This document shows positions 25,901-38,798 of a stretch of 64,000 nucleotides of DNA, in pieces; the stretch's first letter is position 1; the number at the start of each line of letters is the position of its first letter. The position numbers were made by a program, and so were the translations under genes. The notes under the pieces are model-generated. The model was not told the DNA's origin, made no database searches, and saw only the letters and a program-made list of their open reading frames with translations. The stretch lies in contig JANTUC010000001.1 of NCBI GenBank assembly GCA_026873275.1, forward strand, positions 1,240,001 through 1,304,000, in the 5' to 3' direction. The stretch comes from Pseudopithomyces maydicus (Eukaryota > Ascomycota > Dothideomycetes > Pleosporales > Didymosphaeriaceae).

Positions 25901-28900
25901 TCCGAAATTACCGGTCAAACTGCAGCTTGCAATATACAAGAACCTTGACGAACCTGATTCGTTCTACGGTGTTGATCAAGGATCTGGTCTTTCATCAGCG
26001 ATCGAACGATTCGACTACGAAGGAGATGGATTGAAGAGCATGCTGTTTCGTGGAGCCCGTTTTGGAAGCCAAATGCGTCGGTCTAACGTTTTAGACAGTG
26101 CCGATTCGCGCGGATTCATCAGTAGTTTGATCAAGCTCAATATGGACAGCGTTGCAAATGCATTGCTATCGACCGAGCAGCTGCGAGATACAGGAGACGA
26201 AGCAGTGGACTACGCACTACACACAGCGCGAAAGCTTGGGAAATGGGATATAAAAGCCCCGGAGCTGAACCATAGTGAATCTAGCACTCTGTTCAAAGCT
26301 TTCCAGGGACTGAATTACGCCACAAGCGAAGCAAAGGCCCAAGAGAGCATTGATAGTCAGCTGTTGGCGACGATGAACTTTTTGTCGAGCCGCACAGACT
26401 CCCCGTCGCTGACTAAAATTCGTCTGAGAACACTTGCTGCATTGACCGAGGCAGACGAATTGGTACGTTGCGGTCGCCCTGAGCAACTGCTTGACGCCTG
26501 GGATCGAATGAAAGGTCGCGAAAGATGGATGCGGACTGGCGAGTAAGTAAACCCATACGAGAAATCGTGACCAATCGCTCATTTGAGTCTAGATTCGAAG
26601 ACGTTAGACAAATCTTGTCATGCCGTGAGACTTTGTTGAGTGTCTTAGGCTCAAATGACGCCTTACTGGAATCTTTGCATACCCGAGCTGGGACACTTCG
26701 TAGCATGGAGGTCGAAGCTTTGTTATCGACCTCAACTATTTGCAGAAGACATGCAGCACTCCAGGAGTCCCTAACCTGTGTGACATATCTTAACGATATT
26801 GTGCAAGACTGCAAGGCATTCGGTCTCGACATTGAAGCTAGCGCTAAATATGAAGAGGCCAATGTTTTGTGGGATTATGGCGAACAAGAAAAATCGATAC
26901 GCATTCGGCAGGATCTGGTTGATTATGGCAATTTTGACTCACAGGACCGGCAGATTAGTCTACCTGTATTGATGGCTAAATTGGTAAGTTGATGGGTGTA
27001 GTAAAGAAAACCTGTTAATAAATCTAGGGTCATCACCTCGCTGAAGCTCGGTCGGCAACACCTGATAAAATCATCAAAGAATTCTTGCAGCCTGCCATTC
27101 GAGAGCTGAAAGGGCAAACTCAAGGAACGGATCCTGGGCAGGTATTTCACGAATTCGCGTTGTTTTGCGATAAACAGTTACAAAGTCCAGAAGCAGCCGC
27201 TGATAGAGATCGGGCGAAATCCATCATGGATAGAAGGTATCAGGAGATTCAAGATTTTAAGAGACTCATTGAACAGGAGCAGAGCAAGCAAACGCGAGAC
27301 ACGTACAGAAGGTCATATCAAAAATCCGCCACATGGTACAAGCTGGATCACGCCGAATACGAAAGATTACGCAAAGGACGAGAAGAACTACTGCGCCAAT
27401 GCCTAGAGAATTACCTTTTATCATTGCAAGCGAGTGATGAATACAACAACGATGCACTCCGCGTGTTTGCACTCTGGTTGGAAAACTCGGATACTTCGCT
27501 CGCAAACGGAGCTGTCCATGCACATATAGACAAGGTTCCCAGTGGAAAGTTTGCCTTATTGATGAACCAATTGTCATCGCGTCTCCAGGCCGATCAGAGC
27601 GATTTCCAAAAGTTATTAACCCATCTAGTGTTCCGCATTTGTCTGGAGCACCCGTATCATGGCATGCATCAAATTTTTGCGATGCACATGAAAACTGCGA
27701 ACGTGACAAGGGAAGACTTGATTCGATCTAAAGACGAAGCAGCTAAATCTCGCCAGCGGGCTGCGGGTACCATTGCTCAGGAGCTTGCGAAAGATAAGCG
27801 CACGTCTACCATTTGGAAATGTCTCTATCGCACAAATGAGATCTACCACAACCTTGCCATGTTCAAAGACGATAAAGAACAGCGTCAAGGCAGAGACATT
27901 CTGCTAGATCGATATTCTGAGTCGAGAGTCTTGATGCAGCAGGTTCCAAAATACAACGTTCCTCCGGCGACTCTTCAAATTGAAGTCAGAAGCGATATGG
28001 ATTACAGTAATCTTCCTCGAATTGTTAGGTTCAGATCGAGGATGAGCATTGCGAATGGACTCAGTGCACCAAAGATTATAACAGCACAAGGTTCTGATGG
28101 ACGGGACTACAAACAGCTAGTATGCTGCTCTTTTAGTCCAAGTGAGCGATTGCTGACATCTTCACAGTACAAGTCGGGCAACGACGACCTTCGACAAGAC
28201 GCGATCATGGAGCAAGTCTTTGACCAAGTGTCCCGTCTTCTCAAAAAACATACAGCAACTCGACTGCGTAACTTGGGTATTCGCACGTACAAAGTTCTCC
28301 CGCTTTCAACCCGTTCTGGCTTGATGGAGTTCGTCCAGAACACCATCCCACTTCATGGGTGGCTCATGCCTGCACATGAGAGATACTATCCACATGATTA
28401 TAAACCTGACAGATGCAGGAAAGAAATAGGTGCAGTTCAGCAAGACACCCTCCAGAAACGCGTCAATGTCTGGGCCAAGATCGCAGAAAACTTTCATCCT
28501 GTTATGCGCTACTTCTTCCTCGAACGATTTCAAGATCCCGACGAATGGTTCGAGCGCCGTCTCGCATACACGCGATCTACAGCTGCTATTTCCATCCTTG
28601 GGCACGTCCTTGGTCTCGGCGACCGTCATTGTCACAACATTTTGCTTGACGAGAAAAGCGGAGAAGTCGTCCACATCGATCTCGGTGTGTCTTTTGAGGC
28701 TGGAAGAGTTCTACCTGTGCCCGAGGTCGTCCCATTTCGCCTCACGAGGGACCTTGTCGATGCAATGGGATCTACAAAGACAGAGGGCGTATTCCGCCGG
28801 TGCTGCGAATTCATGATGGATACCCTCCGCGAGGAACGCGAATCAATCATGACACTTCTCAATGTCCTACGTTATGATCCTTTGGTAAATTGGAGCGTTA

Positions 28901-29232
28901 CCGCAACAAAGGCACGTCGCATGCAAGAACAGCAGGATACGAATGCTGTGCAGCGATCCGCGACCATGGCGCCTGGAGGTACGCCCGCTCCATCGGGAGT
29001 ATCGGTTGAAGGTGCAGAGGCGCAGAGGTCCGTAAAAGCCGGGGCAGGGGCCGCGGAAGAAGACAAAAAGAAAGACGAGCAGGCCGGAGAGGCAGGTCGC
29101 GCACTGAGTGTTGTGGAGAAGAAACTGAGTACCACGTTGAGTACGAGGGCGACGGTGAACGAGTTGATCCAGAGCGCAACGGATGAGCGGAATCTGGCGG
29201 TACTATACATGGGCTGGGCTAGTTATGCGTGA
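19945..29232 (+). CDS. TEL1: Serine/threonine kinase TEL1 (ATM orthologue), one apparent frameshift
   Basis: Exons: 19945-19975, 20027-26542, 26593-26983, 27028-28119 and 28168-29232. The last intron (28120-28167, 48 nt) is a multiple of three without stops, so it is easily missed. Removing it restores KQLYKSGNDDLRQDAIMEQV. The N-terminus carries the TAN motif (KVKDRTSGLKNLVRILKHN). A long HEAT/FAT solenoid follows. The PI3K-like catalytic core is LGLGDRHCHNILL plus VVHIDLGVSFEAG, and the C-terminus is a FATC domain (RNLAVLYMGWASYA). The only break is at a T6 run (20192-20197): the frame reading MREERTLF must move by one base to FKAKAKSTKTHEELL. With that base the protein is about 3031 residues. 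TEL1 signals double-strand breaks and maintains telomeres. The 6.4 kb intact stretch argues for a functional gene. Confidence 0.95.
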
Positions 29233-31912
29233 AAAAGAAGCATTCTGATGTGTATTCTTTGGGAATTTTTCTGGCCTTGAAAAAAATGACAGGGCTGGCA
29301 TGGTTGGGAATGGAGTAGGAAGGTAAAATGAAGGGGTTTAAGTGGGCATTTGTGTTGACTCGGTCACCTACTTTGACGTCTTGAATGGTATCAAGCATTG
29401 CATGAAGGACTTGATTGCAATTCCGGTCTTATGCTTCGATTCCCGCCAGTTCATGTATGTGTTTTTTATCAGCTCAGCAAGCGCTGAGATACACAATAAC
29501 ACTGGTGTAAAGTGAGAACCCGATGATAGCGTTCCTGTCGTGCTAGAGTCGAATTTATTTGGAGAACGTAAACCTAACTACCTAGAAACGCCAATGTATT
29601 CATTTTCCACTCCCCCATACTGTGCGCACGCTGCTAGAACGCTTGAGAAAGATATGATATCTGAATCCAGACGCCTTCGTGGTCGCATCAAAAACGGAGT
29701 CCCCTGTGCAAATTTTGCCCATGTTTTGGATTGTTCACTAACGCCGACTTCCTTTTGATTGTGAGCAAAAGGGGTCTTGACGACAGAGATCGATAGTACA
29801 TACTTTCTATCAGCCAATGCTTACGCTAACCGTGAATAAACATCTGCGACGTCTTGCAACCACTTATCCAGATGCTGCTTCATATGCAGATCCGGCAAAT
29901 GTGGGATATGCAAGTGGTGCTTCGCAACGGGCTGCTCTTTATGAGACTCTTGAGTAGACTGAACCGAGGGAGGCATGATGGTTTGCTGGTGCGTTTTTGT
30001 TCGCAAGTATCAAATGGAGTTTTGTCGCGTAGAAACGTTTGATGAGTTGATGAGGTACCGAAGAGTCTGCGGAATTGAAGGACCTGTAGATGCTATACAG
30101 AAAGGTTCATATTCCGTGCATTAGTAGCTGTTTATATGGTCTTGCACTTGTCTTGAAAACTGAAAAACGCAACCCCATGGGGTTGTTTATTTGGTGGCGT
30201 TATCATCATGTGAGATGTTGTGACTTTTATCGGGAGATCTCGGTATGGTGAGGTGTGGCGTGAGTGCGCAGTAATTACCCGGAATGTACTGGATATGGTA
30301 TCGTGGCTTGGTTTTACTGCATCAACGAGATTATTAAGACAAGGTTCCTTCAAACTGCATAGTGTATACATTTCTGGACGATTCATAATTCTATACTGGT
30401 GATATGTCGGCCGTTAAGAGGATTCAGAGGCGGTGTTAGAATTGTAATAACGAGGCGTGCTCAGTCTGCTTGTAAGAATCGTTTCTTTGTTATACGGTAG
30501 ATGTAAAAAACTACATCTAGAATTTTAGGAGAAGGAAACTGTATATGCACGCATCGGTGGAATAATTGAAACTAAGCGTAGTGTCTTATTACATTGAAGA
30601 CGTCACCAACCCGTAGTGAGGTTGCGAATTTAGAACTATCATCGAAAAAGTTGCGCAAAACGCCAGAGGGCAATTTTTTCCTAGAGAAACCCTTTACACA
30701 GTTTATATCTTGAGTTATGTGTTTCTTAGATGCGTTGCTGAACTCTTGACCCTTGGTTAGACCTCTAGTAGAAATATCCCGGCCCAGCGCTCAGTATTAT
30801 TGAAGATTTCCCCGTCGGAATCTCTTGTATCGCGTTTTTATAGATACGGTGGCATCTTCACTACACAACTAAATGTAACGTTGTCAGTATAAATCTAATC
30901 CCAACACGTTATACGACAGAATCTGCACATCTCCTGCTTCTAACCTAGGAAGATATTAATGCGCTTATGGATGCTTTACGCCATGAACATAATATTTGGA
31001 GATTAGCCTATCGATAGTAATCAAAATGCAATGTAGATGCCGCATCATACTCAATGAAACGGTCTCATGAAGGAAGCTTTTTACGTTAACGTCGGTAAGC
31101 CCTGGCCAGATCAAACGCATGCACTATTGATAATAGAAAACGGAAATTGGCAATAGTTGTATACAAGGCGAGAGGGCGGAATCGTATCATTGCCGTGTCT
31201 AGCGAATTGCCTTTGTATCTAGGGGGTCTGATGATGTTTTCTTTAGCTAGAATAGAACTGTCCATTTTGATTGCTCTATTTCAACTGACATACGATTTGA
31301 AAACAAGCGCAAAAGGTGTCGCGTCTATACAATGACGGCGTAAAAACAAGGTGGCAAAAAGATGTCTCCCCACTAGACTGCGTAAAAAGGTGACGTATGA
31401 AACGGTTCGTAAAAAGATTGGCCGGATCATCAACTGACATACAAACCACTTCACCTACTCTCGTTCCACAGAAAGGAAAAAAACATGGATATCTACCTAG
31501 CGGATTTCTTGATGATGACTGACTACATAGACTGGTGGGAGCCTGTCGGAACCCCCATTCGGCAAACCGGCACCCTAACGTTAGCTCATTCTACCTCCAC
31601 CTCCCCGCAAAGCTTGGCCTTGGCTATCATTCCCAAATCAGACTAGATTTTCCCAGCTCGAGATAGCGGCACAGAGTGATGCGATGTGAATGTGCCTTTC
31701 CACCGACTCGGTGTCTCATCCGACGCGTCATGAGGCTGGATGATGTTACTTATCCAAGTTTAGGTGCAAATTCCAGCGAGCCACAAGAACTCATGAAAAC
31801 CGCATCTTTTCCGATTTTTACAAAGCCCGCAGATACGTGATATGTTAACACTTGAATCGGCTTTTGCGAACACAGTTATTATTCGCGATAAGGATTTCAC
31901 TCCCTCACAATC
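29233..31912. other. Intergenic, 2.7 kb, AT-rich, at most one small gene
   Basis: Apart from the small frame at 29821-29976, I see no credible coding sequence. The stretch from about 30.4 to 31.4 kb is AT-rich with scattered stops in all frames. It marks the switch from the conserved core to the sparse accessory half. Confidence 0.5.
29821..29976 (-). CDS. Possible 51-residue small protein
   Basis: An ATG at 29976 opens a 51-residue frame (MPPSVQSTQESHKEQPVAKH) ending KWLQDVADVYSRLA. The N-terminal half is polar and low complexity. The C-terminal half is His-rich and amphipathic, with repeated HLPDLHMKQHLDKWL-type helix. No signal peptide or known domain is present. It could be the first exon of something longer, since a gttagc that could act as donor overlaps the last codons. 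Codon choice looks reasonable, but the frame is short enough to be chance. Confidence 0.3.
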   Translation of the reverse strand: MPPSVQSTQESHKEQPVAKHHLHIPHLPDLHMKQHLDKWLQDVADVYSRLA

Positions 31913-33081
31913 ATGCGCGCAGCAAGATATCATGGAAGAGAGGATATCAGGATTGAAGAAGTGGAGGTCGCAACGTGCGGAGAAGGTCAGGTTAGAGTAC
32001 GCAGAAACCCATTGCACCAGGAGAAAATGGATTGCTGACAGCCCAGATCGCACCAGCGTACGTCGGCATCTGCGGGACAGACCTTCACGAGTACCTCGGC
32101 GGGCCCACATTCACGCCCGTAACACCGCATCCACTGAGTCATGATTCTATACCCATCACGCTTGGGCACGAATTCTCTGGTGTCGTGAGTGAAATCGGAC
32201 CAGGCGTTTCGCAATTCGAGATCGGCCAGCATGTTGTCGTATTGCCCCAAATTTCCTGCGGTCGCTGCTCTGCCTGCAGGAACGGAGCGGAAAACGTCTG
32301 CGAGTCTTTCGGCTTCATCGGACTCTCAGGTGGTGGAGGTGGCCTGAGCGATTCCGTAGTGGTGCCTCATAAGGCAGTTATGAAGTTACCAGATAATGTG
32401 CCACTGGATGTTGGAGCACTGGTCGAACCTCTTGCTGTTGCATGGCACGCGATCGCAGCAGCATCTTTGAAGCCTGACTCTACTGTACTAGTACTTGGAG
32501 GAGGACCCATCGGTTTGGCGGTAGTACAGTGTCTGGTCGCGCTGAAAACAAAGAAAATCATCATGAGCGAGGTATCGAGGACAAGACAGCGATTTGCACG
32601 CGAGTTTGGTGCACATCACGTTCTGGACCCGAAGACGTACGATTTGGTGGCGATTTCGAGACAATTAACCAATCAGGATGGCCCGGATGTGGTGTTCGAC
32701 TGTGCCGGTGTGTCTGCTAGTCTCGTCACAGCTTTCAAAGCAGTGAAGGCACGCGGGACTGTTGTAAATGTTGCTATCTGGGAAAGAGAAGTACCTTTCC
32801 AGCCAAATATGTTGGTTGTAAAGGAGGCACATTATACAGCTGTGCTTGGATATGAGAGAAAGGACTTCCAAGAAATTATTGATCACTTAGCCAATGGTGA
32901 GATGACATGGAATACACCAGTAGAGCAAGAAACTAATTTTATGGCTACAGGAACACTAAAGCCAGGGCCCATGATAACGAGTAGAATCAAGTTGGAGGAT
33001 GTCGTCGAAGGTGGAATCAAAGCGCTCATCAAAGACAAGGATAGTCACGTGAAGATAATGGTTGAAGTTGGCGGTAGATAA
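31913..33081 (+). CDS. Zinc-dependent (R,R)-butanediol dehydrogenase-like MDR
   Basis: Exon 1 (31913-31990) encodes MRAARYHGREDIRIEEVEVA. Exon 2 (32047-33081) begins APAYVGICGTDLHEYLGG, giving 370 residues. The intron uses the less common donor gttaga with a good branch gctgac. Catalytic zinc ligands are the Cys of GICGTD and the His-Glu of TLGHEFSG. The structural zinc site is CGRCSACRNGAENVC. The NAD loop is VLVLGGGPIGLAVV. This matches the BDH1/BDH2-like branch of fungal alcohol dehydrogenases, which interconvert acetoin and 2,3-butanediol or act on related polyols. The exact substrate is open. The gene is intact and ends 25 bp from the 3' end of the convergent HET gene. Confidence 0.9.
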
Positions 33082-33106
33082 AATCTCCATATCATATTGC
33101 GTCTAC

Positions 33107-35484
33107 CTATCCAAAGGTAACAGTAATTTCCTTCTTTGTAACCTGGTACCAACTTTCTTTCTTTACCCTTCCGAGGGCTTCTCTATACGCTACTTGACCC
33201 TGCCACTTGACCCAAAAAACGTTTACAAACTCATACAAGCCTTGATGCCTTGGACATTCTTTCTTGTTCCATTCATCAAAGCTCTTCTCTTCGATTGGTT
33301 GATTATATACTTCCCCAGCGGAAATTTCAATAACTTCGACCAGGGTCTCTTCCTTGTCGCGATAGGCAGCAGTATAGGTATCGGCATCGGCGATCGTGAT
33401 GTTAAGACGCAGAACGCCTGCCCAGGAGCCATCCTGCATAAGAAGATCAGCCGCTGGGCAGCTTGATGCTGTGGTTTTGTATGGACGGCCAAGTCTGAAG
33501 AAAGCATGGCGTGTTACGCCATTCAAATAGTGGGCGATGTATGGCGGTATATGAGCCTTGTACTTATCACGGATAGGAATTATATACCTAAAAGGCTGGG
33601 AGGGAGCAGATGTATGGTAGAATAATCGGCCATTGGAGGGCTGAGTGATGGAGTCCTCAGAGACCCAGTTCGGCGGTAGCTCAGATGTTCCTTCATGAAC
33701 AGGGTGTGAGGATTCAGCAAAGTGTTTGAGTCGGCGAGGGGGATCATTCATGTGCGTAAAATACGACCAGTTTACGGTATTAAACGTTTTCCATGAGCAC
33801 TGCTGACCTGCGTTGACTTCATCGTCAAATTCGAGCAGATAGTTTGTAGCACTACGCCAGCTTTCGGAGTTCATGCTGCCTGACCACCCAGCCCAGGACC
33901 AGGAAGGCGGTTGCATGCGTAGACTTTTGAGTGGGACTCGGCGTTTCATCTGTGCCCACGGTTGCCACAGTAGTGCAGCGTCGAAACACATTTGGGGTAA
34001 ACCAGAGATAAAGCCTCCTGGGAAAGAGCGACTAAGATGCGTTAGGATTCCCGAGAACGCGTAGAAAATATCATCGGGGTAGGTGAGACTTCTTCGATTA
34101 TAAGAAGAGACAAGTCGAGCATAACGGAACATGTTGGGCCATGGTGTTGCTTCGAAAGGAAGTGCGGATTCGTAAGTCCTCTGAAAACCTGGAGTCTGTA
34201 CATCCTCCTGAGTGCTCTGATCAAGAACATGCATTTCGTTCCAGGCAGAGCAAATGCACTCCCAGTTCACTGTATCGTCGTGAAAAATCACTCGCCGTCT
34301 TGATAGGAGGTATTCCTGCATTGTCCATCCTGTACTCAGGTTTCCCTGAATTAGCCTAAAACCTTGAGGTCACTCGCGAAGAAGCTATTACTCACCTCTT
34401 GAGTACCACTCTGTTTGCATAAGGCGATAGGCCTGTTCGAGCAATATTCTATCAGGGCTAGAGCCTGACCAAATCGATGGTGTCCCAACCCGGGTTTCCG
34501 ACATTACTTTTCGTTGACCGTATAGTCCATGGGTGGCATCTTTGTGACCAGCCGCGACGATAGTGAAGTATGCATTTGCATAAATGTAACCCATCAAGCT
34601 TAATTGACGGAGTTTGGGTAGCAGATCGTCTTGCACAATACAAAATCGATCAACCCATAGGTATCTCTCCCCGAGGCCGCGCACAAGCTTCAGAGCCTCG
34701 TGTACAACTTTGGGTAGTGTTTTTCTGTCTTTGAAAAGTCCTCCCTGTTGTTTGAATAATGGCAACGTGGCTTGCGTCGTACTGGAAGAGATTGAGCTGT
34801 TACCCCACACATAAGAAAGTGCAACATATCTCACATCTGATGGGGCCGAGATCAAACAACCATCGAATGTATCTATCAACAAAGAAGGCCCGTTGCGTGT
34901 GTCATGCACTTGAGTGTTGTCACCACATCGTGAACCATGCATGTCGTGACAAACTTTTAGCCAGGAGGCAATAGTACTAGTAGGAATAAACACATCCTTT
35001 TCCCAATGTGATAAATGTGATGCTGGCTCTGTGTTCCTCTCCACGTACGGCGTGAAGGGCCTATGATGAGGCGAGATCTCCTTGCCACCAAACGCTTCAA
35101 CCTCCCCACCTCGAATTTTGCGAATATATTGCCGACTATGAATATACCATGGCGAGTGAGTAAGTGTCTTACACTCATCTTCGTGTTCAACTTCCGTTTT
35201 GATCTGCGCCTCATCAGGAGGGGGTGTTTATTAGAAGCCATATCGTCATAGGCTTCTTGCCCATGGACTGACAGTGAACTTGGTGACAGAAGACCGTGGT
35301 TTTCTAAACTTCCATCGACTGGCGCAGAAATTTCTTTATATCTGTGCTGCAATACATGTGTTTGTTGAGACTTTGGAGAAAGCAGAAATGTGACTGCTTC
35401 GTGCAGATTCAAATGTTTGCCTGGAGCTTTGCCCATGGACAGATCGATTAGACCTGAGTTTTCGTTTCCTAAAATCCACAACAT
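33107..35484 (-). CDS. HET (heterokaryon incompatibility) domain protein, one apparent frameshift
   Basis: The HET core is clear: VRYVALSYVWGNSS, VVHEALKLVRGLGERYLWVD, RFCIVQDD, MGYIYANAYFTIVAAGHKDA and, across the 34395-34330 intron, WYSRGWTMQEYLLSRRRVIF. Upstream, the frame containing GQEAYDDMASNKHP must shift by one base at a run of five (35220-35224, C5 on the coding strand) to continue PPDEAQIKTEVEHEDECKTL and on into the HET domain. With that base, the ATG at 35484 gives 770 residues. The start is uncertain because frames further upstream are also open. HET proteins trigger cell death when incompatible strains fuse. The C-terminal half is family-specific with no named domain. It converges on the dehydrogenase. 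Confidence 0.85.
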
Positions 35485-36339
35485 AAAACCATTCACGACC
35501 TTTTCTGTTATTTCCGAAAGATGTGATCTTACAACAATCAAAATGAGGTGGTGGTGGTGGTGGTGGTGGTGTGCTGTCAGGTAGCATAATCATAGAAATG
35601 GGGTAGGAGTTAAGTTAGCTCACTCCCTATCAGACCAGCTAGCTCATGCCTGCTCCGTATTTACCTGCGTTTGCATCAATTTATGGGCTGTAGCATGGCC
35701 TGCAGTTACTTTTCCTGTTCCATACGCTAGAGATCGATACCTTTACTGAACGACCAAAGTTTTAATTTTAGTGATCATGTTATGTTAGCTATTCAGAACG
35801 TAAACTTATGTAAATATAGTCTCATCAGACTCAGCGATTGCACGAAGCATGGACATCTGGACATCTTTACATAGTGTTGAGTCTGCTAACAACATTGCGA
35901 TGGGCTCTCTATGCGAAACGGAGACCTGAATAGTGCAAAATGCTTCTTTAATAGTATTCTGCTTTCACACTTAGGCGCCATAATCTTTATGGCTGCCTGA
36001 ATAAACTGCAGGGATTTCGCACCAAACCTTGTAGTACATGTAGTATCTCGTTTGTAATCAGTGCTTAAGCCAAAAGTAGCCTGCTTTAAAGAGCGTGGCA
36101 TAATTTACTACTTTGATATAGAGACTGCACAAGATTGCTCAAATCCTAGCAATGACAAAGAATGCATTATCAGATGTGTTATGAGCCCATCCGAATCCGG
36201 CGAATTTTGAACAAAGGAACCATATGTAGGTCATACAAGGAAAGTGCTCACGATCTAAATCCTTGCTCTTAAAACAAGAATTCATCAACGCCCTTCTTCT
36301 AAACATTTGTAAACATTTGTCAAAACAATATTGATCGCC
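35485..36339. other. Intergenic between divergent HET and ULP1-like genes
   Basis: AT-rich, with a GGT repeat at its left end and no further recognisable feature. It must contain the promoters of both divergent genes. Confidence 0.5.
35547..35570. repeat. GGT trinucleotide repeat (8 units)
   Basis: Eight perfect GGT units on the + strand (ACC on the HET sense strand) lie about 65 bp upstream of the proposed HET start. One overlapping frame would read them as polyproline. It is a likely length-variable site. Confidence 0.85.
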
Positions 36340-37868
36340 ATGTCCAGACGCAGTCGAAGATTGGCAGAATTGCCTGTGGAGTATAATCTCATGGATAATC
36401 CTGAGAGGCAACTTCGTGGTCGGAGAAGAAGACGTGCTCCTGTTCAGGTAGCAGTCGCAACCCCAGCAGCCGTAGTGAGTCCAGCAAATGCAACTGGTAA
36501 TCAGGAAATTGGTACTCGGGAATTAGAAGGAGGAGAAGCTGCTACAAATCGGGATTCGCAACGCCGGTCTAGTAGCCATGTAAGCTCCGCATCGAATAGT
36601 GCTCATGGCAAAGGCTCCAAGTCTTCACCCAAGACTAAACCAGGTAAAACATCTCACAACGAAATTACTAGCTTGACAGGGACTGGATTTGTAGGCTCGG
36701 ATGATGAACCTGAAAAAGCCACCGCAAGAGAGGAATACTGTGCAGAACTCACAAAGTTACTAGAGGAATCAAAGGAGAACCTCCAGGGAGATGGCCTGGC
36801 GACTCTGGAAGGTGCTCCCAACGTTAACGAAGCGACTGGAGAAGACACTATCTGGCGTGCAATCGCTTCAGTAACCGAAGCAATATCTAATAATATAGGT
36901 GATGATAACGTCCGTTTTGGACTTATCGACTTTGTTGACTTCAGCCTGCTGCACCAACTTCCCGATGCTGGTCCCGATATAGTATCGTCGAGGGAAATGG
37001 CTAGACCAGGAAGCGAAACCTTCCTTGTCCGGACCGATGGAACTCAAGGAAGGATACATCACTCGCTCTATCACCTACGGAAAATTGGAGATCACAAGTT
37101 TGAGTTGGCGAGCTATGACAGCGCTAGGGGAGACTACCACCGCGCAAACAATCAAGAGATTGCCGAGGAATTTCAGAAGTTTCTTGTGGATATATTTGGT
37201 TGGAATGATGCGAACAAAAACTTGAGAATAGAAAAGGAAGTGAGGTCTTCTGACCCCCTGCACGTCAGTTGGGAAAATTGGATTGTGGCATCTACGTCAC
37301 ATTATATGCCTGGGCTCTGGCGCTTGGACTGGACATTTCTGGCTTCCAAGGCGTCGAATTGAATGATAAACAACGCTTCATCCAAACGGCTGTGGATATA
37401 ATCAGACTTGCACTCCAAGGCTATTGCAGCAGTGCCTTAATTGAAGCTTTTCTGAAGTGCTTCGGAATCGTAGAGCCCGATGCTCAGATACCAACCAATC
37501 GGGAATTTGACCGAACTCTTGCGTTCTTGTCCGAGGATAGTCTGAGAAATCATATCGCAACCGTCAGAATTCAAGAAAACATTGATAGCCAGGGTCTTGA
37601 CCTTCCTCCGGTCATCGAGCTTCTCGAAATGATTTCGACGGTGGATGCGAGGTTTATGGAGCAACTATGGGACAAAACCGTGGCAGACATGTTTGTCGCT
37701 TATACCGAGTACAACAAAAAGAAGGAATCCTCCTCATCAAATTCATCAGTGCCATCAGTGCCATCAAATGGAAGTTCGCCGAGCATTAGAATTTCGAATT
37801 CTCCACCCAGCAAGCGTTCAATTGAAGCTAGTGGGGAGGTTTCTGCAAGGAAAAGAAGTCGGAATTGA
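36340..37868 (+). CDS. ULP1-like (C48) cysteine protease, one apparent frameshift
   Basis: The ATG at 36340 starts MSRRSRRLAELPVEYNLMDN, a basic N-terminus followed by a disordered Ser/Gly/Lys region. The C48 core can be read as His in RIHHSLYHLRK, Asp in FELASYDSARG, then the oxyanion Gln and nucleophile Cys in QLGKLDCGIYVTLYAWALA. The first part lies in one frame up to EVRSSDP and the Gln-Cys part in the next. They join through a C5 run (37254-37258) needing one more C. The restored protein has 509 residues. The C-terminal region is helical, then Ser-rich and basic (KKKESSSSNSSVPSVPSNGS), suggesting nuclear localisation. ULP1/SENP enzymes process or remove SUMO. Many filamentous fungi also carry lineage-specific ULP1-like genes of unknown target, and this looks like one of those. 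Confidence 0.75.
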
Positions 37869-38798
37869 AGATCAGTGTTTGAGAGACTCTTCTACAACGG
37901 TACAATATGTTGGTGGCTGTTATTCATTCTGATTTTATTACAGAACATTTCTAGATGAAATTGCGTTACAGTGGAATTGTGATACGGTGTATGATCGTAT
38001 ACATCTTTGCTTTGAATAATTATTCCGGTTCAACAATCTTTCAACGACATGTTTAGTTACTTTGAACCTCGTGTTCCGTGCCACTCGATAACTAATTGCC
38101 GTAAGGAAGTTCTTCTTGTGCATAAAATGTCGATGAACACAGAATATCAACCCGTTTTGGATGTCTTGTCTCAGGGTTGTTTTGGCGTATACAGTCGTCA
38201 ATTAACGTCGTTCGAACCTGTTTGGCGTATATATGAGTAATTTTTACGTATATATACCTGTGCATTCTAATCCCTATTGTAAAATAGAAAAATAGATAAT
38301 CAGGCATGAAACGGTTAAATATGAAAGAATGGTCGAGTCATGCGTCTACGGCTCTCCACTATTTCACATTAGTGTGATATTTGGTGCTGTCCATCAGAGC
38401 GCACGTGATCCAAGTAATAATATGAGCCTCCTCCAAATACATGCCGCTCAACGTAAGAGGGCTTGAACGGAAAATTTTCTGTCGCGTTTCAGGAAGTGTA
38501 TTGACTAAAACGAAACAATATAGATGTTTATAAAAGCGACTGCACGCTTCAACCTGGGTCGATGGTTATTGGCATTAGTGTGCTGCTCTCCGATTGGCTG
38601 CACAGAACTCCGCTGTTCTACCCCACGCATCCACAAGTTCAATGGCATCTCGTCCTAGGGTATTTAAAGACAGATAAACTAATTCCAGGTCACTTCTCGT
38701 ACCTTCAATTTTGTAGTCCTCGCATAAGGATACATCACTGCTCGACTCGCATCCATTCCCGCATCCAGTTTTACATTTTGTACCTACATACTGTCGCC
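37869..38798. other. Intergenic, no gene recognised
   Basis: About 0.9 kb, AT-rich. The last 100 bases include a C/T-rich leader typical upstream of fungal starts. Open frames reading into the next gene's ATG lack a start context. Confidence 0.5.
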
